A stretch of 64,000 bases of DNA from assembly GCF_000178835.2 (NCBI RefSeq), contig NC_015275.1:3493001-3557000 (forward strand), in the 5' to 3' direction. The position numbers were made by a program, and so were the translations under genes. Source of the DNA: Cellulosilyticum lentocellum DSM 5427 (GTDB taxonomy: Bacteria; Bacillota; Clostridia; Lachnospirales; Cellulosilyticaceae). This document shows, piece by piece, positions 17,795-26,789 of the stretch (position 1 is the first letter of the stretch; the number at the start of each line of letters is the position of its first letter). Under the pieces are notes generated by a model. It ran no database searches, was not told where the DNA came from, and saw only the letters and a list, made by a program, of their open reading frames with translations.

Positions 17795-18451
17795 TTATTT
17801 TTGCTTTTTTCCTATTACAATAGTCGTATTTTCTTTTCGCCATACCTCTTTAACCTGACTGAATCCTGCCAATTGAAAGAGTTTCTTTTGATTAGATACA
17901 GTACAAGGCGTATCATAATGATAAAATGCTCCTGCTGGAATATGTAATTCTTCTCTTACTTTAGCATTTGCGCTATACCAGTAATCCTCTTCTTCCTGTA
18001 ATTCCACCATATAATCACATTCAATATATTGCCCGCCCATCTTAAGACTTTTATAAATTTTTGTGTAAAGCTGAACTTTATCTTCATGAGAAAAGTGGTG
18101 CATGGTCTGAAAAGAAATGGCTATATCATATTGTTCTATTCCTAAATCACACTCAAAATAACTGCCATGAATAAGTTTCAATGCTTTATCAGGGTGTTTT
18201 TCCTTAAGCTTGTCTAACATAGCTTTTGTTAAGTCTATTCCTGTCACCTCTACACCGGGTAAAACTTTAAAAATCTCATCTAACTCAAGACCTGTTCCGC
18301 AACCTAAGTCTAAAAGCCTGACAGTATTCCTAGGAATGAAGGTTGCCAATTTTTTATACCCTTCCTTACATCCCCCAACATTTTTTAGCATATGTGCGTC
18401 ATATCCTTCTACTCTGGCTGTAAAAAAGTCACTCATCGTTTCATAACTCAC
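17795..18451 (-). CDS. Class I SAM-dependent methyltransferase
   Basis: 218 residues with the SAM-binding motif I VRLLDLGCGTGLELDEI (near 43-59), acidic motif II GVEVTGIDLTKAML and IAISFQTMHHFSHEDK. This is the Rossmann-fold small-molecule methyltransferase pattern; the substrate is unknown. It is followed 98 bases later on the same strand by Lgt-region DNA with no shared motif, so it is likely a stand-alone gene. Confidence 0.85.
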   Translation of the reverse strand: MSYETMSDFFTARVEGYDAHMLKNVGGCKEGYKKLATFIPRNTVRLLDLGCGTGLELDEIFKVLPGVEVTGIDLTKAMLDKLKEKHPDKALKLIHGSYFECDLGIEQYDIAISFQTMHHFSHEDKVQLYTKIYKSLKMGGQYIECDYMVELQEEEDYWYSANAKVREELHIPAGAFYHYDTPCTVSNQKKLFQLAGFSQVKEVWRKENTTIVIGKKQK

Positions 18452-18549
18452 TTCATTTCACCCTCAATCTCCTAACACTTATACTCTCATCTTATACCCA
18501 CCTTATTCTTAAGACTACCTTATTATTATTTATGAAGTAAAATAAGGAG

Positions 18550-19230
18550 CTATATTTTTCTTTTTTCTTGGTATAAGAGAATTAAAACAATGGCTAAAAC
18601 AATATTAATAAGACCAACTGCTTTTACATGATATTCTATAGTTGTCAGTGCCCCCAACCATCCTCCCATAACAAACATCACTATAATGCTTAAATAAATA
18701 AGACTAGCTTCTAGTGCTTCGGTTTCTTTGGTTATATAGTAATGAGAGGCCTGCTCTGCTAGATTCTTTAGATTACCTGTAAACATAACGGTGGAGTAAG
18801 CTTTACCATTTACCTTACGAAAGCTTTGTACCTGCATAGCACAAACAAAGGATAGCATCATATTAGCTAGTACATTAAAGGCTCCTTCTGGAATAAGCAT
18901 CACCATAAATAAAGTACTTATTTCAATAACTAATATCATGTGAAGCCAATAAAAGTACTTTCCGCCCTTAAATTTGTGCTCTATTATTTTAGCAAGCCAA
19001 ACCCCCACTATAAAAGCTGAGATAGAGAGCAAGTAATAAATAACCTTTTTCATGTCTCCTTGTGCAATGTTATAGCCTAGTAAAACTAAATTGCCTGTTT
19101 GTGTATTGGCAAACACCTTTCCTCTTGCCAAATAAGAGTAAATATCTAAATATCCTCCCACAAAGGCAAGTAGCATACCAATTAATAGAGATTCTGACAT
19201 CTTATCTTCTTTTGAAACTTTTATTATCAT
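18550..19230 (-). CDS. DUF1275 (YoaK-like) membrane protein, paralogue 1
   Basis: 226 residues with six hydrophobic helices. Typical family segments: LLAFVGGYLDIYSYL, RGKVFANTQTGNLVLLG and MQVQSFRKVNGKAYSTVMFTGNL. I start it at the Met with GAGG seven bases upstream. Function of the family is unknown. A close paralogue lies at 50402-51061, sharing GG(Y/F)LD(I/V)Y(S/T)YL and the FAN(T/A)QTGN(L/I)VLLG block. No operon partner; the upstream region carries a divergent small winged-helix gene. Confidence 0.88.
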   Translation of the reverse strand: MIIKVSKEDKMSESLLIGMLLAFVGGYLDIYSYLARGKVFANTQTGNLVLLGYNIAQGDMKKVIYYLLSISAFIVGVWLAKIIEHKFKGGKYFYWLHMILVIEISTLFMVMLIPEGAFNVLANMMLSFVCAMQVQSFRKVNGKAYSTVMFTGNLKNLAEQASHYYITKETEALEASLIYLSIIVMFVMGGWLGALTTIEYHVKAVGLINIVLAIVLILLYQEKRKI

Positions 19231-19377
19231 TCTTTTTTCCTCTATTTTCATTGTTTAAAATAGGGTTTTCTATTTGAAAGTTATTTATTCCTATTCATGT
19301 TTTTCCATTTGGAATCCTCACATGATTATTTCGTTTAACGACAATAGACTTAAAAAACTCGAAAGAATAATTATCAT

Positions 19378-19406
19378 TTGATAAGTATTTAAACTTATGC
19401 TATAGT
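19378..19406 (+). promoter_or_regulatory. Sigma-A promoter of the mini winged-helix gene
   Basis: TTGATA, a 17-base spacer, then TATAGT, about 45 bases before the start codon. Overlapping the -35 is TTATCATTTGATAA, an A/T-rich inverted repeat that could be an operator. Confidence 0.65.
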
Positions 19407-19451
19407 ATTGCTATCAATATCATTTTAGTATTAAAAGAAAGGTGATTGACT

Positions 19452-19628
19452 ATGGAATTAAAAGATAAAGTTGTTGAATTACTATCTAATTCAGAGGCTA
19501 TGAGACCTGGCGATATAGCAGCTGCTCTTGGTGCTGAGAAAAAAGACCTTGATAAAGCAATCAAAGAACTTAAAGCTGAAGAACGTATTATCTCTCCAAA
19601 AAGATGCTTCTACTCTGTACCAAAATAG
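19452..19628 (+). CDS. Mini winged-helix DNA-binding-like protein
   Basis: 58 residues from an ATG with AAAGGTGATT upstream; a TTG two codons earlier is less likely. The sequence (KDKVVELLSNSEAMRPGDIAAAL then KKDLDKAIKELKAEERIISP) matches the helix-turn-helix plus recognition helix of winged-helix proteins, and ends in a short wing (KRCFYSVPK). Such single-domain proteins occur across Clostridia; partner and target unknown. It has its own clear promoter and terminator, pointing to high or independent expression. Confidence 0.8.
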   Translation: MELKDKVVELLSNSEAMRPGDIAAALGAEKKDLDKAIKELKAEERIISPKRCFYSVPK

Positions 19629-19704
19629 TAGACGCAAAAGAGCTATACAACTGACTAAAGTATCCTCTATCTAAAGAGGAGAATAAAAAAAATTAGACAA
19701 CACT

Positions 19705-19743
19705 AAAAAGATGATTTCTGTATTGTACAGGAATCATCTTTTT
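19705..19743 (+). terminator. Terminator of the mini winged-helix gene
   Basis: Eighteen-base arms with one U-G wobble and a 3-base loop, ending in TTTTTTT. Confidence 0.9.
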
Positions 19744-19812
19744 TTGAATTCCATTAATATCTATATGTATTATGAATACCAATAACATATAAGCCTTATC
19801 ATTTGACTATTC

Positions 19813-21408
19813 TTACAATTGACTAATCACTAAAATATCATTTTCTTTAACGATTGTTTTTCCATTTGGAATGATAACTTTATGATTACGTTTAACCACA
19901 ATAACTAATTTTTCTGGTCCTAGTGTAATCTCTGCTAATGGTTTTCCTATCCAATTATTATCTTTATCGATCTTCATTTCAGTAAGATGTGCTTCAAAAT
20001 CCTCTTGCAACGAAAGAGCACTAAGTATAATAACATCTCCTGAGAGAATGGTTGTACTCCCTTTAGGTATAATTCGTTTATTCCCTCTTATGATTAATAC
20101 AAGTAAAATATCCGGGGGTAAGGAAATCTCCTTTATTTTTTTACCACTCCATAAGTGATTTTTTGAAATTGGAAGTTTAATAAATTGTATAGGCTCCTCA
20201 TCTGAATAATCACTGAAAGTCTTCATAACATTACTATTATCATCAATCATATCAAGTTTTTTAGCCATAAATGGTATTAAAGAACCTTGTAAGCTGATTG
20301 AAAATAAAACAATAAAGAATACCATATGAAAAATATCATTTTTCATATACGTTGGACTAACAGTAGCCATAATAGCAAAAACGATTGAAGCTGCTCCCCT
20401 TAGCCCTGACCAAGAAACTAATAGCTTTTGATTTATTGTTCCTTTAGAAGGTAATAAAATAGCAAAAACTGCTAATGGACGTGCAACAAAAGTTACAAAG
20501 ATAGCAATTGCTAATGAAGGTAATAAGATTTTTGGTAATTCAGATGGAAAAGATAAAAGGCCTAAAAGAAAGAATATTAACATTTGCATTAAGCCTGTAA
20601 TACCATCAAAAAAGTAAACTAATGATTTTTTATTAGGTATCGCTTGATTCCCTAAAATAATACCTAAAATATAGGTACTTAAATAACCATTTCCTCCAAG
20701 TAGTGTAGATGCTGCATAAGCAATAAGCGGCATGCTAAATACAAATATGGTGTCAAAACCATCTGTTGCAAATTTAATTTTAGTCAAACACCAAGTTGCT
20801 ATTAATGCAATCCCAGCTCCTATAGTAATGCCATAAACAACTTGTGCGAAAACCATGTAAGCAAGCTGACCACCACTAAAGTCTCCACTCATCATGGCTA
20901 AAATAATAACTGTAAGCATATACGAACAAGGGTCATTACTCCCACTTTCTACTTCTAATAATGAAGCCGTATTATCCTTTAAATTAAGTCGTTTAGAGCG
21001 CAATATAGAAAATACAGATGCGGCATCTGTAGAGCTAATAACAGCTCCGATTAACATACTTTCAAGAAAATCAAATCCTAATAAGAAATAACAGAAAAGA
21101 CCTGTTAGTAGTGCTGTGAAAATAACACCTATTGACGAAAGGAGTACTGCATTAACGGCAATTGGCTTAGCTTGTTTCCAGCTGGTTCCGAATCCTCCAT
21201 AAAACATGATAAAAATTAAAGCAATCGAACAAACTTGCTCTACGATACCATAATTATCGAATGGGATTTTTACTATACCATCTGAACCAAATAGCATCCC
21301 AAGCACAATAAATGCAAGTAGCATAGGAATACCTAGCTTACTGGACATTTTATTGAGTACTACACATATCAATATAATTGCTGCTACAAGTAAAATATAT
21401 ATGGACAT
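19813..21408 (-). CDS. K+/H+ (Na+/H+) antiporter, NhaP2/CvrA-type with C-terminal RCK_C domains
   Basis: 531 residues. About twelve to thirteen helices form the CPA exchanger core; SSTDAASVFSILRSKR and LLEVESGSNDPCSYML carry the acidic transport residues. The cytoplasmic tail has a TrkA_C/RCK_C module (KEISLPPDILLVLIIRGN then SGDVIIL) and a second shorter one (AEITLGPEKLVIVVKRN then ENDILVIS). In NhaP2 relatives this tail senses ions or nucleotides. Probable role: K+ or Na+ efflux against protons for pH and turgor control. Single gene. Confidence 0.9.
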   Translation of the reverse strand: MSIYILLVAAIILICVVLNKMSSKLGIPMLLAFIVLGMLFGSDGIVKIPFDNYGIVEQVCSIALIFIMFYGGFGTSWKQAKPIAVNAVLLSSIGVIFTALLTGLFCYFLLGFDFLESMLIGAVISSTDAASVFSILRSKRLNLKDNTASLLEVESGSNDPCSYMLTVIILAMMSGDFSGGQLAYMVFAQVVYGITIGAGIALIATWCLTKIKFATDGFDTIFVFSMPLIAYAASTLLGGNGYLSTYILGIILGNQAIPNKKSLVYFFDGITGLMQMLIFFLLGLLSFPSELPKILLPSLAIAIFVTFVARPLAVFAILLPSKGTINQKLLVSWSGLRGAASIVFAIMATVSPTYMKNDIFHMVFFIVLFSISLQGSLIPFMAKKLDMIDDNSNVMKTFSDYSDEEPIQFIKLPISKNHLWSGKKIKEISLPPDILLVLIIRGNKRIIPKGSTTILSGDVIILSALSLQEDFEAHLTEMKIDKDNNWIGKPLAEITLGPEKLVIVVKRNHKVIIPNGKTIVKENDILVISQL

Positions 21409-21534
21409 TCTAGCCTCCTCTATGTTGAAATAAATATAATTTAATTATATCATTAATTGCTAAATATAATTATTTTTTTATTATAATTAAATATTTTTTG
21501 TTTACAAAATCAAATATTTCATATCATCAACTAG

Positions 21535-21580
21535 AAAAAGCCTTGATTATACTTGCCTACAAGTATAATCAAGGCTTTTT
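21535..21580. terminator. Terminator of the phn-like operon
   Basis: A perfect 21-base inverted repeat with a 4-base loop (CCTA). Located 13 bases past the stop of the nucleotidase gene, with TTTTTCTAG on the minus strand; a T run on the plus strand makes it bidirectional. Confidence 0.92.
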
Positions 21581-21592
21581 TATATATACTTT

Positions 21593-23104
21593 TTAAAATT
21601 TAACTTCAAAATTAATTTTATCATCTATCCTAATACACTCATGACTACGAATGTATTCAATAACTAGTTCTTGAATATCCACACCATATTCTCTTACTAA
21701 TGGACATTCACTATAAAATTCATAGCCACCTGTACCTGTAGCTCTATAATCACTCATAGCAATTGTATATTTCCTATTTTCTAGAGGTTTTCCGTTCACA
21801 GTGATACTTGTCACTCTTTCCCCTATTGGTTTAGAAATATCAAAAGTATAGTTAAAGCCTGCAAAGAAATCGTAGTTATAATGCTCTACCTTAGGACTTA
21901 CAAAACACTCTGAAATAACTATTTCGCCGCCTTTTAAAGTATAATACTGCGCTGAGCGTTCTAGTGCTTTCTTTAAAGTTGCCTCATCGATTTCTAATAC
22001 TTTAATGGTATTAGGAAACTGATAAGCTGCCATAATGTCTCTTGTTGTGACTTCCTCATTAAAGCCAATTGGATTATTTCCTAGGCTTGTACAAGAAAAA
22101 TCTGCTCCTGTGTGTGCAAGTTGCACCTTATTACAAAAGTCAGCTAGCTTAGAACCTTGAAGGGCTAGTTCTAACTTACTTAGTGGTTCAATAGGTTTAG
22201 AAAAACGTCCTACCTTTTGGTCAAGCCACCTTTGTACTTGCTCCTGCATCTCTACTAAGGCTTCTGGTACTTCATTTAAACTAATTGATTCTGGAGTCAG
22301 GCAATCCGCTGTTATCACTTTACCTTTTTCACCTACAACCACTTCTAGCTTTGCATACTTTACTGCATTAGAAGGTAGTTGTAGAACGTAAGTTCCATGA
22401 ATTTCTGTGCCTTCTACTGGCATATGTTGATGAGCTGTTAAAAGTACATCGAATGCTAATTCCTTACACATGCGATAGCCTACATTTTCTTTGCCTTTAG
22501 CTAAGGTTTTTCCTGTTTGAAGATCTGCTTCAAAACCACCATGATAAATCCCTATAGTTATATCACATAAAGGGCGTACTTCTTCAAGGGTACGTTGAGC
22601 TGTTTCAAAGGTATCTAATATTTCTAAATGCTGAAGGTGCTCTGGCTTTTCCCACAGAGATACATAGTCTGTTACAAGACCAATCAGCCCTACTTTTAAA
22701 CCATTTTCTAAGGTATGAATCACATAAGGCTTTAACCCAAGTTCCCCTTTATGATCAATGACATTAGCAAGTAAACACGCCGCATTTAAATGACTAAGAT
22801 ATCTATGCGCACCTTTATAATCGTAATTAAAATCATGATTACCCAGTGTCACATAATCATACCCTGCTGTGTTAAAGACTTCTGAAATAGCACAGCCATC
22901 TGCTTGATTTTCCCACATATATTTAGCAAAAGCCGATCCTTGAATGGTATCCCCTCCATCTAAAATAAGGGTATTACCATCTTTTTCAAAAGACTTACTG
23001 CAGCTTAACACGCCCATGGGTTTTTCTTCTTTGTTCACATAGTCTGTAGGGAAAAGATAACCATGCGTATCTGATGTATAATAAATTTTAAGTCGTCTTT
23101 CCAA
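21593..23104 (-). CDS. Cytoplasmic 5'-nucleotidase / 2',3'-cyclic phosphodiesterase family enzyme
   Basis: 503 residues: calcineurin-like metallophosphatase domain with SDTHGY (metal ligands D/H), LDGGDTIQGS, LGNHDFNYD and LTAHQHMP. Then comes a 5'-nucleotidase C-terminal domain (ATLKKALERS, DFFAGFNYTFD, SDYRATGTGGYEF) holding the substrate-stacking aromatics. Unlike UshA it lacks a signal peptide, so it should act inside the cell. It is the last gene of the PhnDCEE operon, 5 bases after the second permease, which implies it dephosphorylates or cleaves the imported ligand. The substrate is unknown: a nucleotide, cyclic nucleotide or other phosphoester/phosphonate. Confidence 0.9.
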   Translation of the reverse strand: MERRLKIYYTSDTHGYLFPTDYVNKEEKPMGVLSCSKSFEKDGNTLILDGGDTIQGSAFAKYMWENQADGCAISEVFNTAGYDYVTLGNHDFNYDYKGAHRYLSHLNAACLLANVIDHKGELGLKPYVIHTLENGLKVGLIGLVTDYVSLWEKPEHLQHLEILDTFETAQRTLEEVRPLCDITIGIYHGGFEADLQTGKTLAKGKENVGYRMCKELAFDVLLTAHQHMPVEGTEIHGTYVLQLPSNAVKYAKLEVVVGEKGKVITADCLTPESISLNEVPEALVEMQEQVQRWLDQKVGRFSKPIEPLSKLELALQGSKLADFCNKVQLAHTGADFSCTSLGNNPIGFNEEVTTRDIMAAYQFPNTIKVLEIDEATLKKALERSAQYYTLKGGEIVISECFVSPKVEHYNYDFFAGFNYTFDISKPIGERVTSITVNGKPLENRKYTIAMSDYRATGTGGYEFYSECPLVREYGVDIQELVIEYIRSHECIRIDDKINFEVKF

Positions 23105-23109
23105 TCACC

Positions 23110-23919
23110 TTACCCCCTAGCCAGTTTAACACGGATTTTACCTGAAATAAATTCGATGACTAAAACTAAAATAATAAGACCTGCTAGAATTGCACCTACT
23201 TCATTCCATCTATAGGCATTCATAGCAAAAATAAGTGGTGCACCGATACCACCTGCTCCTACAAGTCCAAGAACAGTAGCATCTCTAAGGTTCATATCAA
23301 AACGATAAATAATAGTTGATGCAAAGTCTGGCATAAGTTGTGGTAAAATCCCATATCTAATTTTTTGGAAGGTAGTACATCCACATGCATCTAATGACTC
23401 TAATATTTTAATATCCATATCTTCAATGGATTCAATATACATTTTTGAAACCATTCCTATAGAACAAAGAGACATGGTTAAAAGTCCTGCAAAAGGACCT
23501 GGTCCTGTTACCCTAATGAACATAAGCCCATATACAAAAGCAGGTATTGTTCTTACTGCCATGATAATAAGTCGGCCTATTAAGGCAACAGGCTTCGGTA
23601 CAATGTTTGTTGCACTAAGGAATGCAATTGGCACAGCAAGTATAGCTCCTACAATTGTTCCTAAGAAAGCAATACACATTGTTTCTAATAAAAGATACGG
23701 TACACCTTGATTTGTAAAGTTAAATAATAGCTCTGGATCTGGCGTAAAGATACCAACTAAAATATTTTTGGCAATATCCATGCCTCCTTGCGCTAGCCCT
23801 GTAAACTTAACTGCACTACTAGACCAAGCCACAAGAATCACAAAAACAAGTGCACAAATGATTTGAAAAACCCATGTTTTAGGTTGTCTTTCTAATTGTT
23901 TTTTAATTTCTGCATTCAT
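23110..23919 (-). CDS. phnE: Phosphonate-type ABC transporter permease (second)
   Basis: 269 residues, about six helices, one near the N terminus (19-40). It has the EAA-loop region ESIEDMDIKILESLDACGCTTFQKI and RYGILPQLMPDF of PhnE permeases. It forms the membrane channel together with the permease at 23936-24757, receiving ligand from the lipoprotein at 25658. Separated by 16 bases from the upstream permease and by 5 from the nucleotidase gene, so one transcript. Confidence 0.92.
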   Translation of the reverse strand: MNAEIKKQLERQPKTWVFQIICALVFVILVAWSSSAVKFTGLAQGGMDIAKNILVGIFTPDPELLFNFTNQGVPYLLLETMCIAFLGTIVGAILAVPIAFLSATNIVPKPVALIGRLIIMAVRTIPAFVYGLMFIRVTGPGPFAGLLTMSLCSIGMVSKMYIESIEDMDIKILESLDACGCTTFQKIRYGILPQLMPDFASTIIYRFDMNLRDATVLGLVGAGGIGAPLIFAMNAYRWNEVGAILAGLIILVLVIEFISGKIRVKLARG

Positions 23920-23935
23920 CTCGTTCCCCTCCTTA

Positions 23936-24757
23936 TTAAGTTAATTTCTTACGCAGATAATGACTGATACCTTCTATAATCATAACTGCTATAAATAGGG
24001 TAACAAGAATCATTCCAACACTGCTGTACTCTCTCCAACCAATTTTTTCATTTAAAATAAGTCCAAGACCACCTGCACCTACATATCCTAGAATAGATGC
24101 ATAACGTACATTTCCTTCAAAGCAGAATAAGCAGTTAGCAATATAGCTTGGTAGCACTTGTGGTACTATTGCCGCAAGAAAGGCTCTAAGCTTTGTAGCA
24201 CCTATAGCTTCCATTGCCTCATAAGCTCCCATGTCTACTGTTTCAATTTGCTCATAAAGTAATTTTCCAATATAAGCAAAAGTAAAGATGGCAATAGCCG
24301 TTGTTCCAGCTAAGGTTCCTAGACCAAATACATAAGTAGCAATTAGGGCAACCACTAAAGTTGGCATTGTTCTTACTAAACTTAAAAATAAACGTATAAT
24401 ACTTACAAGCACTTTATTACTCACGATGTTACTTGCTGCTAAGATAGCAAATGGTACTGCCATGATGCCACCAACAACTGAGCCCAATAATGACATCTTA
24501 ATGGTATCAAATAAAGGCTTCCAAATGGCACTTAAATAGCTTGTTTCTGGTGGAAACATTTTCTTTAAAATAACAAAGAACTCATTTCCTCTTTCCATAA
24601 GAGTTGATAAATTAAAGCCTGTGATTTTAACAGAAATAGCCCCTGCAATAACTAATAATAAAATAATCAACGGCATACGTGAACGTTTTTCTAGTACTTC
24701 TTTGCCATCGCTTAATAGGATTTTCTTAGGTGGAAAAATTTTATCGTACCAACTCAT
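23936..24757 (-). CDS. phnE: Phosphonate-type ABC transporter permease (first)
   Basis: 273 residues with a basic cytoplasmic N terminus (DGKEVLEKRSRM) and about six helices. The EAA loop reads EQIETVDMGAYEAMEAIGATKLRAF, followed by AIVPQVLPSYIA. It is similar to but clearly diverged from the second permease, forming a heterodimer typical of PhnDCEE-type importers. Its start overlaps the end of phnC by 17 bases, indicating translational coupling. Confidence 0.92.
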   Translation of the reverse strand: MSWYDKIFPPKKILLSDGKEVLEKRSRMPLIILLLVIAGAISVKITGFNLSTLMERGNEFFVILKKMFPPETSYLSAIWKPLFDTIKMSLLGSVVGGIMAVPFAILAASNIVSNKVLVSIIRLFLSLVRTMPTLVVALIATYVFGLGTLAGTTAIAIFTFAYIGKLLYEQIETVDMGAYEAMEAIGATKLRAFLAAIVPQVLPSYIANCLFCFEGNVRYASILGYVGAGGLGLILNEKIGWREYSSVGMILVTLFIAVMIIEGISHYLRKKLT

Positions 24758-25529
24758 TTTTCTCCTCCATTACTCCAATTTCCTGTCCACAATAAATTTG
24801 GTCTAAGATTTCCTTAGTTACATCTTTACTTGGACCATCATACACTATTTCACCAGCTCTAATACCAATAACACGGTCAGCATATTCAAGTGCCAAATCT
24901 ACGTGGTGAATATTAATGAGTACTGAGATATTCATTTCTTTATTAATACGCTTGAAATCATCCATAACTTGTTTTGCTGTTACAGGGTCTAGGGCCGCAA
25001 CAGGTTCATCTGCTAGCATAATCTTTGGATGTTGTGCTAACGTTCTGGCAAGGGCAACCCTTTGTTGTTGTCCTCCTGAAAGTTGATCAACTCTCACATA
25101 CGCTTTGTCTAAAATACCTACTTTATCTAAAGCTTCTAATGCTGCTACTTTGTGCTCCTGAGGATAACACCCTAGTAGTACTCTCCAAAATGGTAAATCT
25201 GGAATATTAGAAGTTAAAACATTTTTAATAACGGTTGTTCTTGTAACAAGGTTAAAGGATTGAAAAATCATACCTATTCCTCTACGGAATTTTCTAAGAG
25301 ATTTGCCTTTTAAGGTACTTACATCTGTGCCGTCTACAGTTAATGTCCCTTCTGAAATATCATGTACACGATTAATAGTACGAATAAGTGTCGATTTTCC
25401 TGCTCCTGAAAGGCCAATAATGGCTACAAATTCACCTTGCTCAATTTCAAGAGAAACATTCTTAAGTCCCTTAAAACCATTTGGATAAACTTTACTTACA
25501 TTATCAAATTTAATCATATAACGCTCCAT
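24741..25529 (-). CDS. phnC: Phosphonate-type ABC transporter ATP-binding protein
   Basis: 262 residues. Walker A GLSGAGKSTLIRT, Q-loop GMIFQSFNLV, signature LSGGQQQRVALART, Walker B IMLADEPVAALD, and switch His in NIHHVDLALEYADR. It powers the PhnE pair. Encoded 129 bases after the binding protein, behind two hairpins that likely reduce its expression relative to that protein. Confidence 0.95.
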   Translation of the reverse strand: MERYMIKFDNVSKVYPNGFKGLKNVSLEIEQGEFVAIIGLSGAGKSTLIRTINRVHDISEGTLTVDGTDVSTLKGKSLRKFRRGIGMIFQSFNLVTRTTVIKNVLTSNIPDLPFWRVLLGCYPQEHKVAALEALDKVGILDKAYVRVDQLSGGQQQRVALARTLAQHPKIMLADEPVAALDPVTAKQVMDDFKRINKEMNISVLINIHHVDLALEYADRVIGIRAGEIVYDGPSKDVTKEILDQIYCGQEIGVMEEKNELVR

Positions 25530-25552
25530 TCCCTCTGTTAATAAGATTCCTT

Positions 25553-25580
25553 AATAATGTGAACTAGTGTTAACATTATT
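25553..25580 (-). other. Intercistronic stem-loop between phnD and phnC
   Basis: Twelve-base arms AATAATGTGAAC / GTTAACATTATT (one mismatch) around TAGT, without a T tract. Most likely an mRNA stabiliser or attenuator, but a protein operator is possible. Confidence 0.5.
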
Positions 25581-25615
25581 ATTTTAGTACAATTTTTTAT
25601 CTTTACGCTAAAAAT

Positions 25616-25641
25616 AATGGGGAGTTAAAAACTCACCCATT
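25616..25641 (-). terminator. Attenuator-like hairpin just after phnD
   Basis: Arms AATGGGGAGTT / AACTCACCCATT with one bulge, 16 bases past the phnD stop; the minus strand continues ATTTTTAG. Placed where importer operons often limit read-through from the binding protein into the ATPase. Confidence 0.65.
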
Positions 25642-25657
25642 ACCTTAATATGACTTA

Positions 25658-26716
25658 TTATTTTGCTGCATTAAGTTCTTGAATTAATTTTTGAGCTGCA
25701 CGTTCATTATCATAGTCAGATGGTGACGCTACTTGGTAACCATTGTGACTGTAGATAGCAATAACTTCTTTACCTGCGTCTGTATTACCAATATTGATAA
25801 ATGCATTTTGAAGTGCTTTTTTAAATTCATCTGTCATAATTTTAGATGTTGTACTTACACTTACTGTATCATTGTAAATACCTGGTGTAACACCAATTAC
25901 ATTTGTTTCGTCCCAAATAGATGCTGTTCTTCCGAATTCTGATGTCCATTTTTCTTCATTGTCACGACGTAAGTCTGCATAACCAACTACGATATCAAGT
26001 TGACCTGATGCAAGACGAGCCATTGCACTACCATAAGAATCTGCTTGTACTACACTTGCTAAATCAGTAAGACTTTTTCCGTAATTTTCTTGTAACCATA
26101 ATGATGGATAAATGTAACCTGCTGGTGATGTTGTAGACATCATGCTCCAGTTTGCTGAGTTAAGGTCTTCCCATGTTAATGCTTCACCTGCATTTACTTT
26201 AGCTGCAAGCTCTTGACCTTTTTCTGATGGACCTGCAATGATTAATGAACGATAGAATGTTACTTGTTCATCAAGACCTGTAGTTGGTTTTTTATCATTC
26301 CAGTCTTTTGCATTATCAGATTCAATGCTTAATGCATCACGTGTTGCTGTTAAGATTGGCTCTGCTCCATCATCGTATAATACGTATGTTCCACCTGGAA
26401 TTAAACCTACATCAGCTGTCCCTGCACTAAGTGCTTCTCCTACTGCTTCAAAGCTTGTCCCTACAGTAATTTCTACTTCGCCTACGTTGTATCCCTCTTT
26501 AGCTAACTCTTCTTTTAACATTCCTTTTAAAGGCTCTGTTGCTGTTACAATTTCTGCTGGCTCTTTAGAAGGTACGAATGCAACTGTTAATTTATCAATT
26601 GTTTTAGCGCCTTCTTCTGTTCCTGTTGTACCTGTATTAGCTGTGCCGCTTCCACACCCTACAAGCATACTCATTCCTAATGCCATTGCCATAAGCATTG
26701 ATCCAAATTTTTTCAT
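25658..26716 (-). CDS. phnD: PhnD-type substrate-binding lipoprotein
   Basis: 352 residues from the Met preceded by GGAGGG; five extra codons upstream lack support. Signal peptide with lipobox SMLVGCGSG, then a periplasmic-binding type II fold: LTVAFVPSKEPAEIVTATEPL, VGTSFEAVGEALSAGTADVGLIPGG, WSMMSTTSPAGYIYPSLWL and DIVVGYADL. PhnD/phosphite-binding relatives share the AFVPS start and the TSPAGY-type ligand loop. The ligand is probably a phosphonate, phosphite or phosphoester; the linked nucleotidase favours a phosphorylated organic compound. First structural gene of the operon. Confidence 0.92.
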   Translation of the reverse strand: MKKFGSMLMAMALGMSMLVGCGSGTANTGTTGTEEGAKTIDKLTVAFVPSKEPAEIVTATEPLKGMLKEELAKEGYNVGEVEITVGTSFEAVGEALSAGTADVGLIPGGTYVLYDDGAEPILTATRDALSIESDNAKDWNDKKPTTGLDEQVTFYRSLIIAGPSEKGQELAAKVNAGEALTWEDLNSANWSMMSTTSPAGYIYPSLWLQENYGKSLTDLASVVQADSYGSAMARLASGQLDIVVGYADLRRDNEEKWTSEFGRTASIWDETNVIGVTPGIYNDTVSVSTTSKIMTDEFKKALQNAFINIGNTDAGKEVIAIYSHNGYQVASPSDYDNERAAQKLIQELNAAK

Positions 26717-26760
26717 TGTTCCCTCCATCAATTAGAATTTTGAATTTTAAAAAGTATATA

Positions 26761-26782
26761 TTTAAAAACTTACGTTTTTAAA
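26761..26782. promoter_or_regulatory. Inverted repeat upstream of phnD, candidate LacI-family operator
   Basis: Nine-base perfect arms TTTAAAAAC / GTTTTTAAA spaced by 4 bases. It sits just upstream of TATACT on the minus strand, a plausible -10 for phnD, within the 73-base gap between the regulator gene and phnD. The operator role is inferred from position and the adjacent LacI gene. Confidence 0.4.
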
Positions 26783-26789
26783 AACTAGT

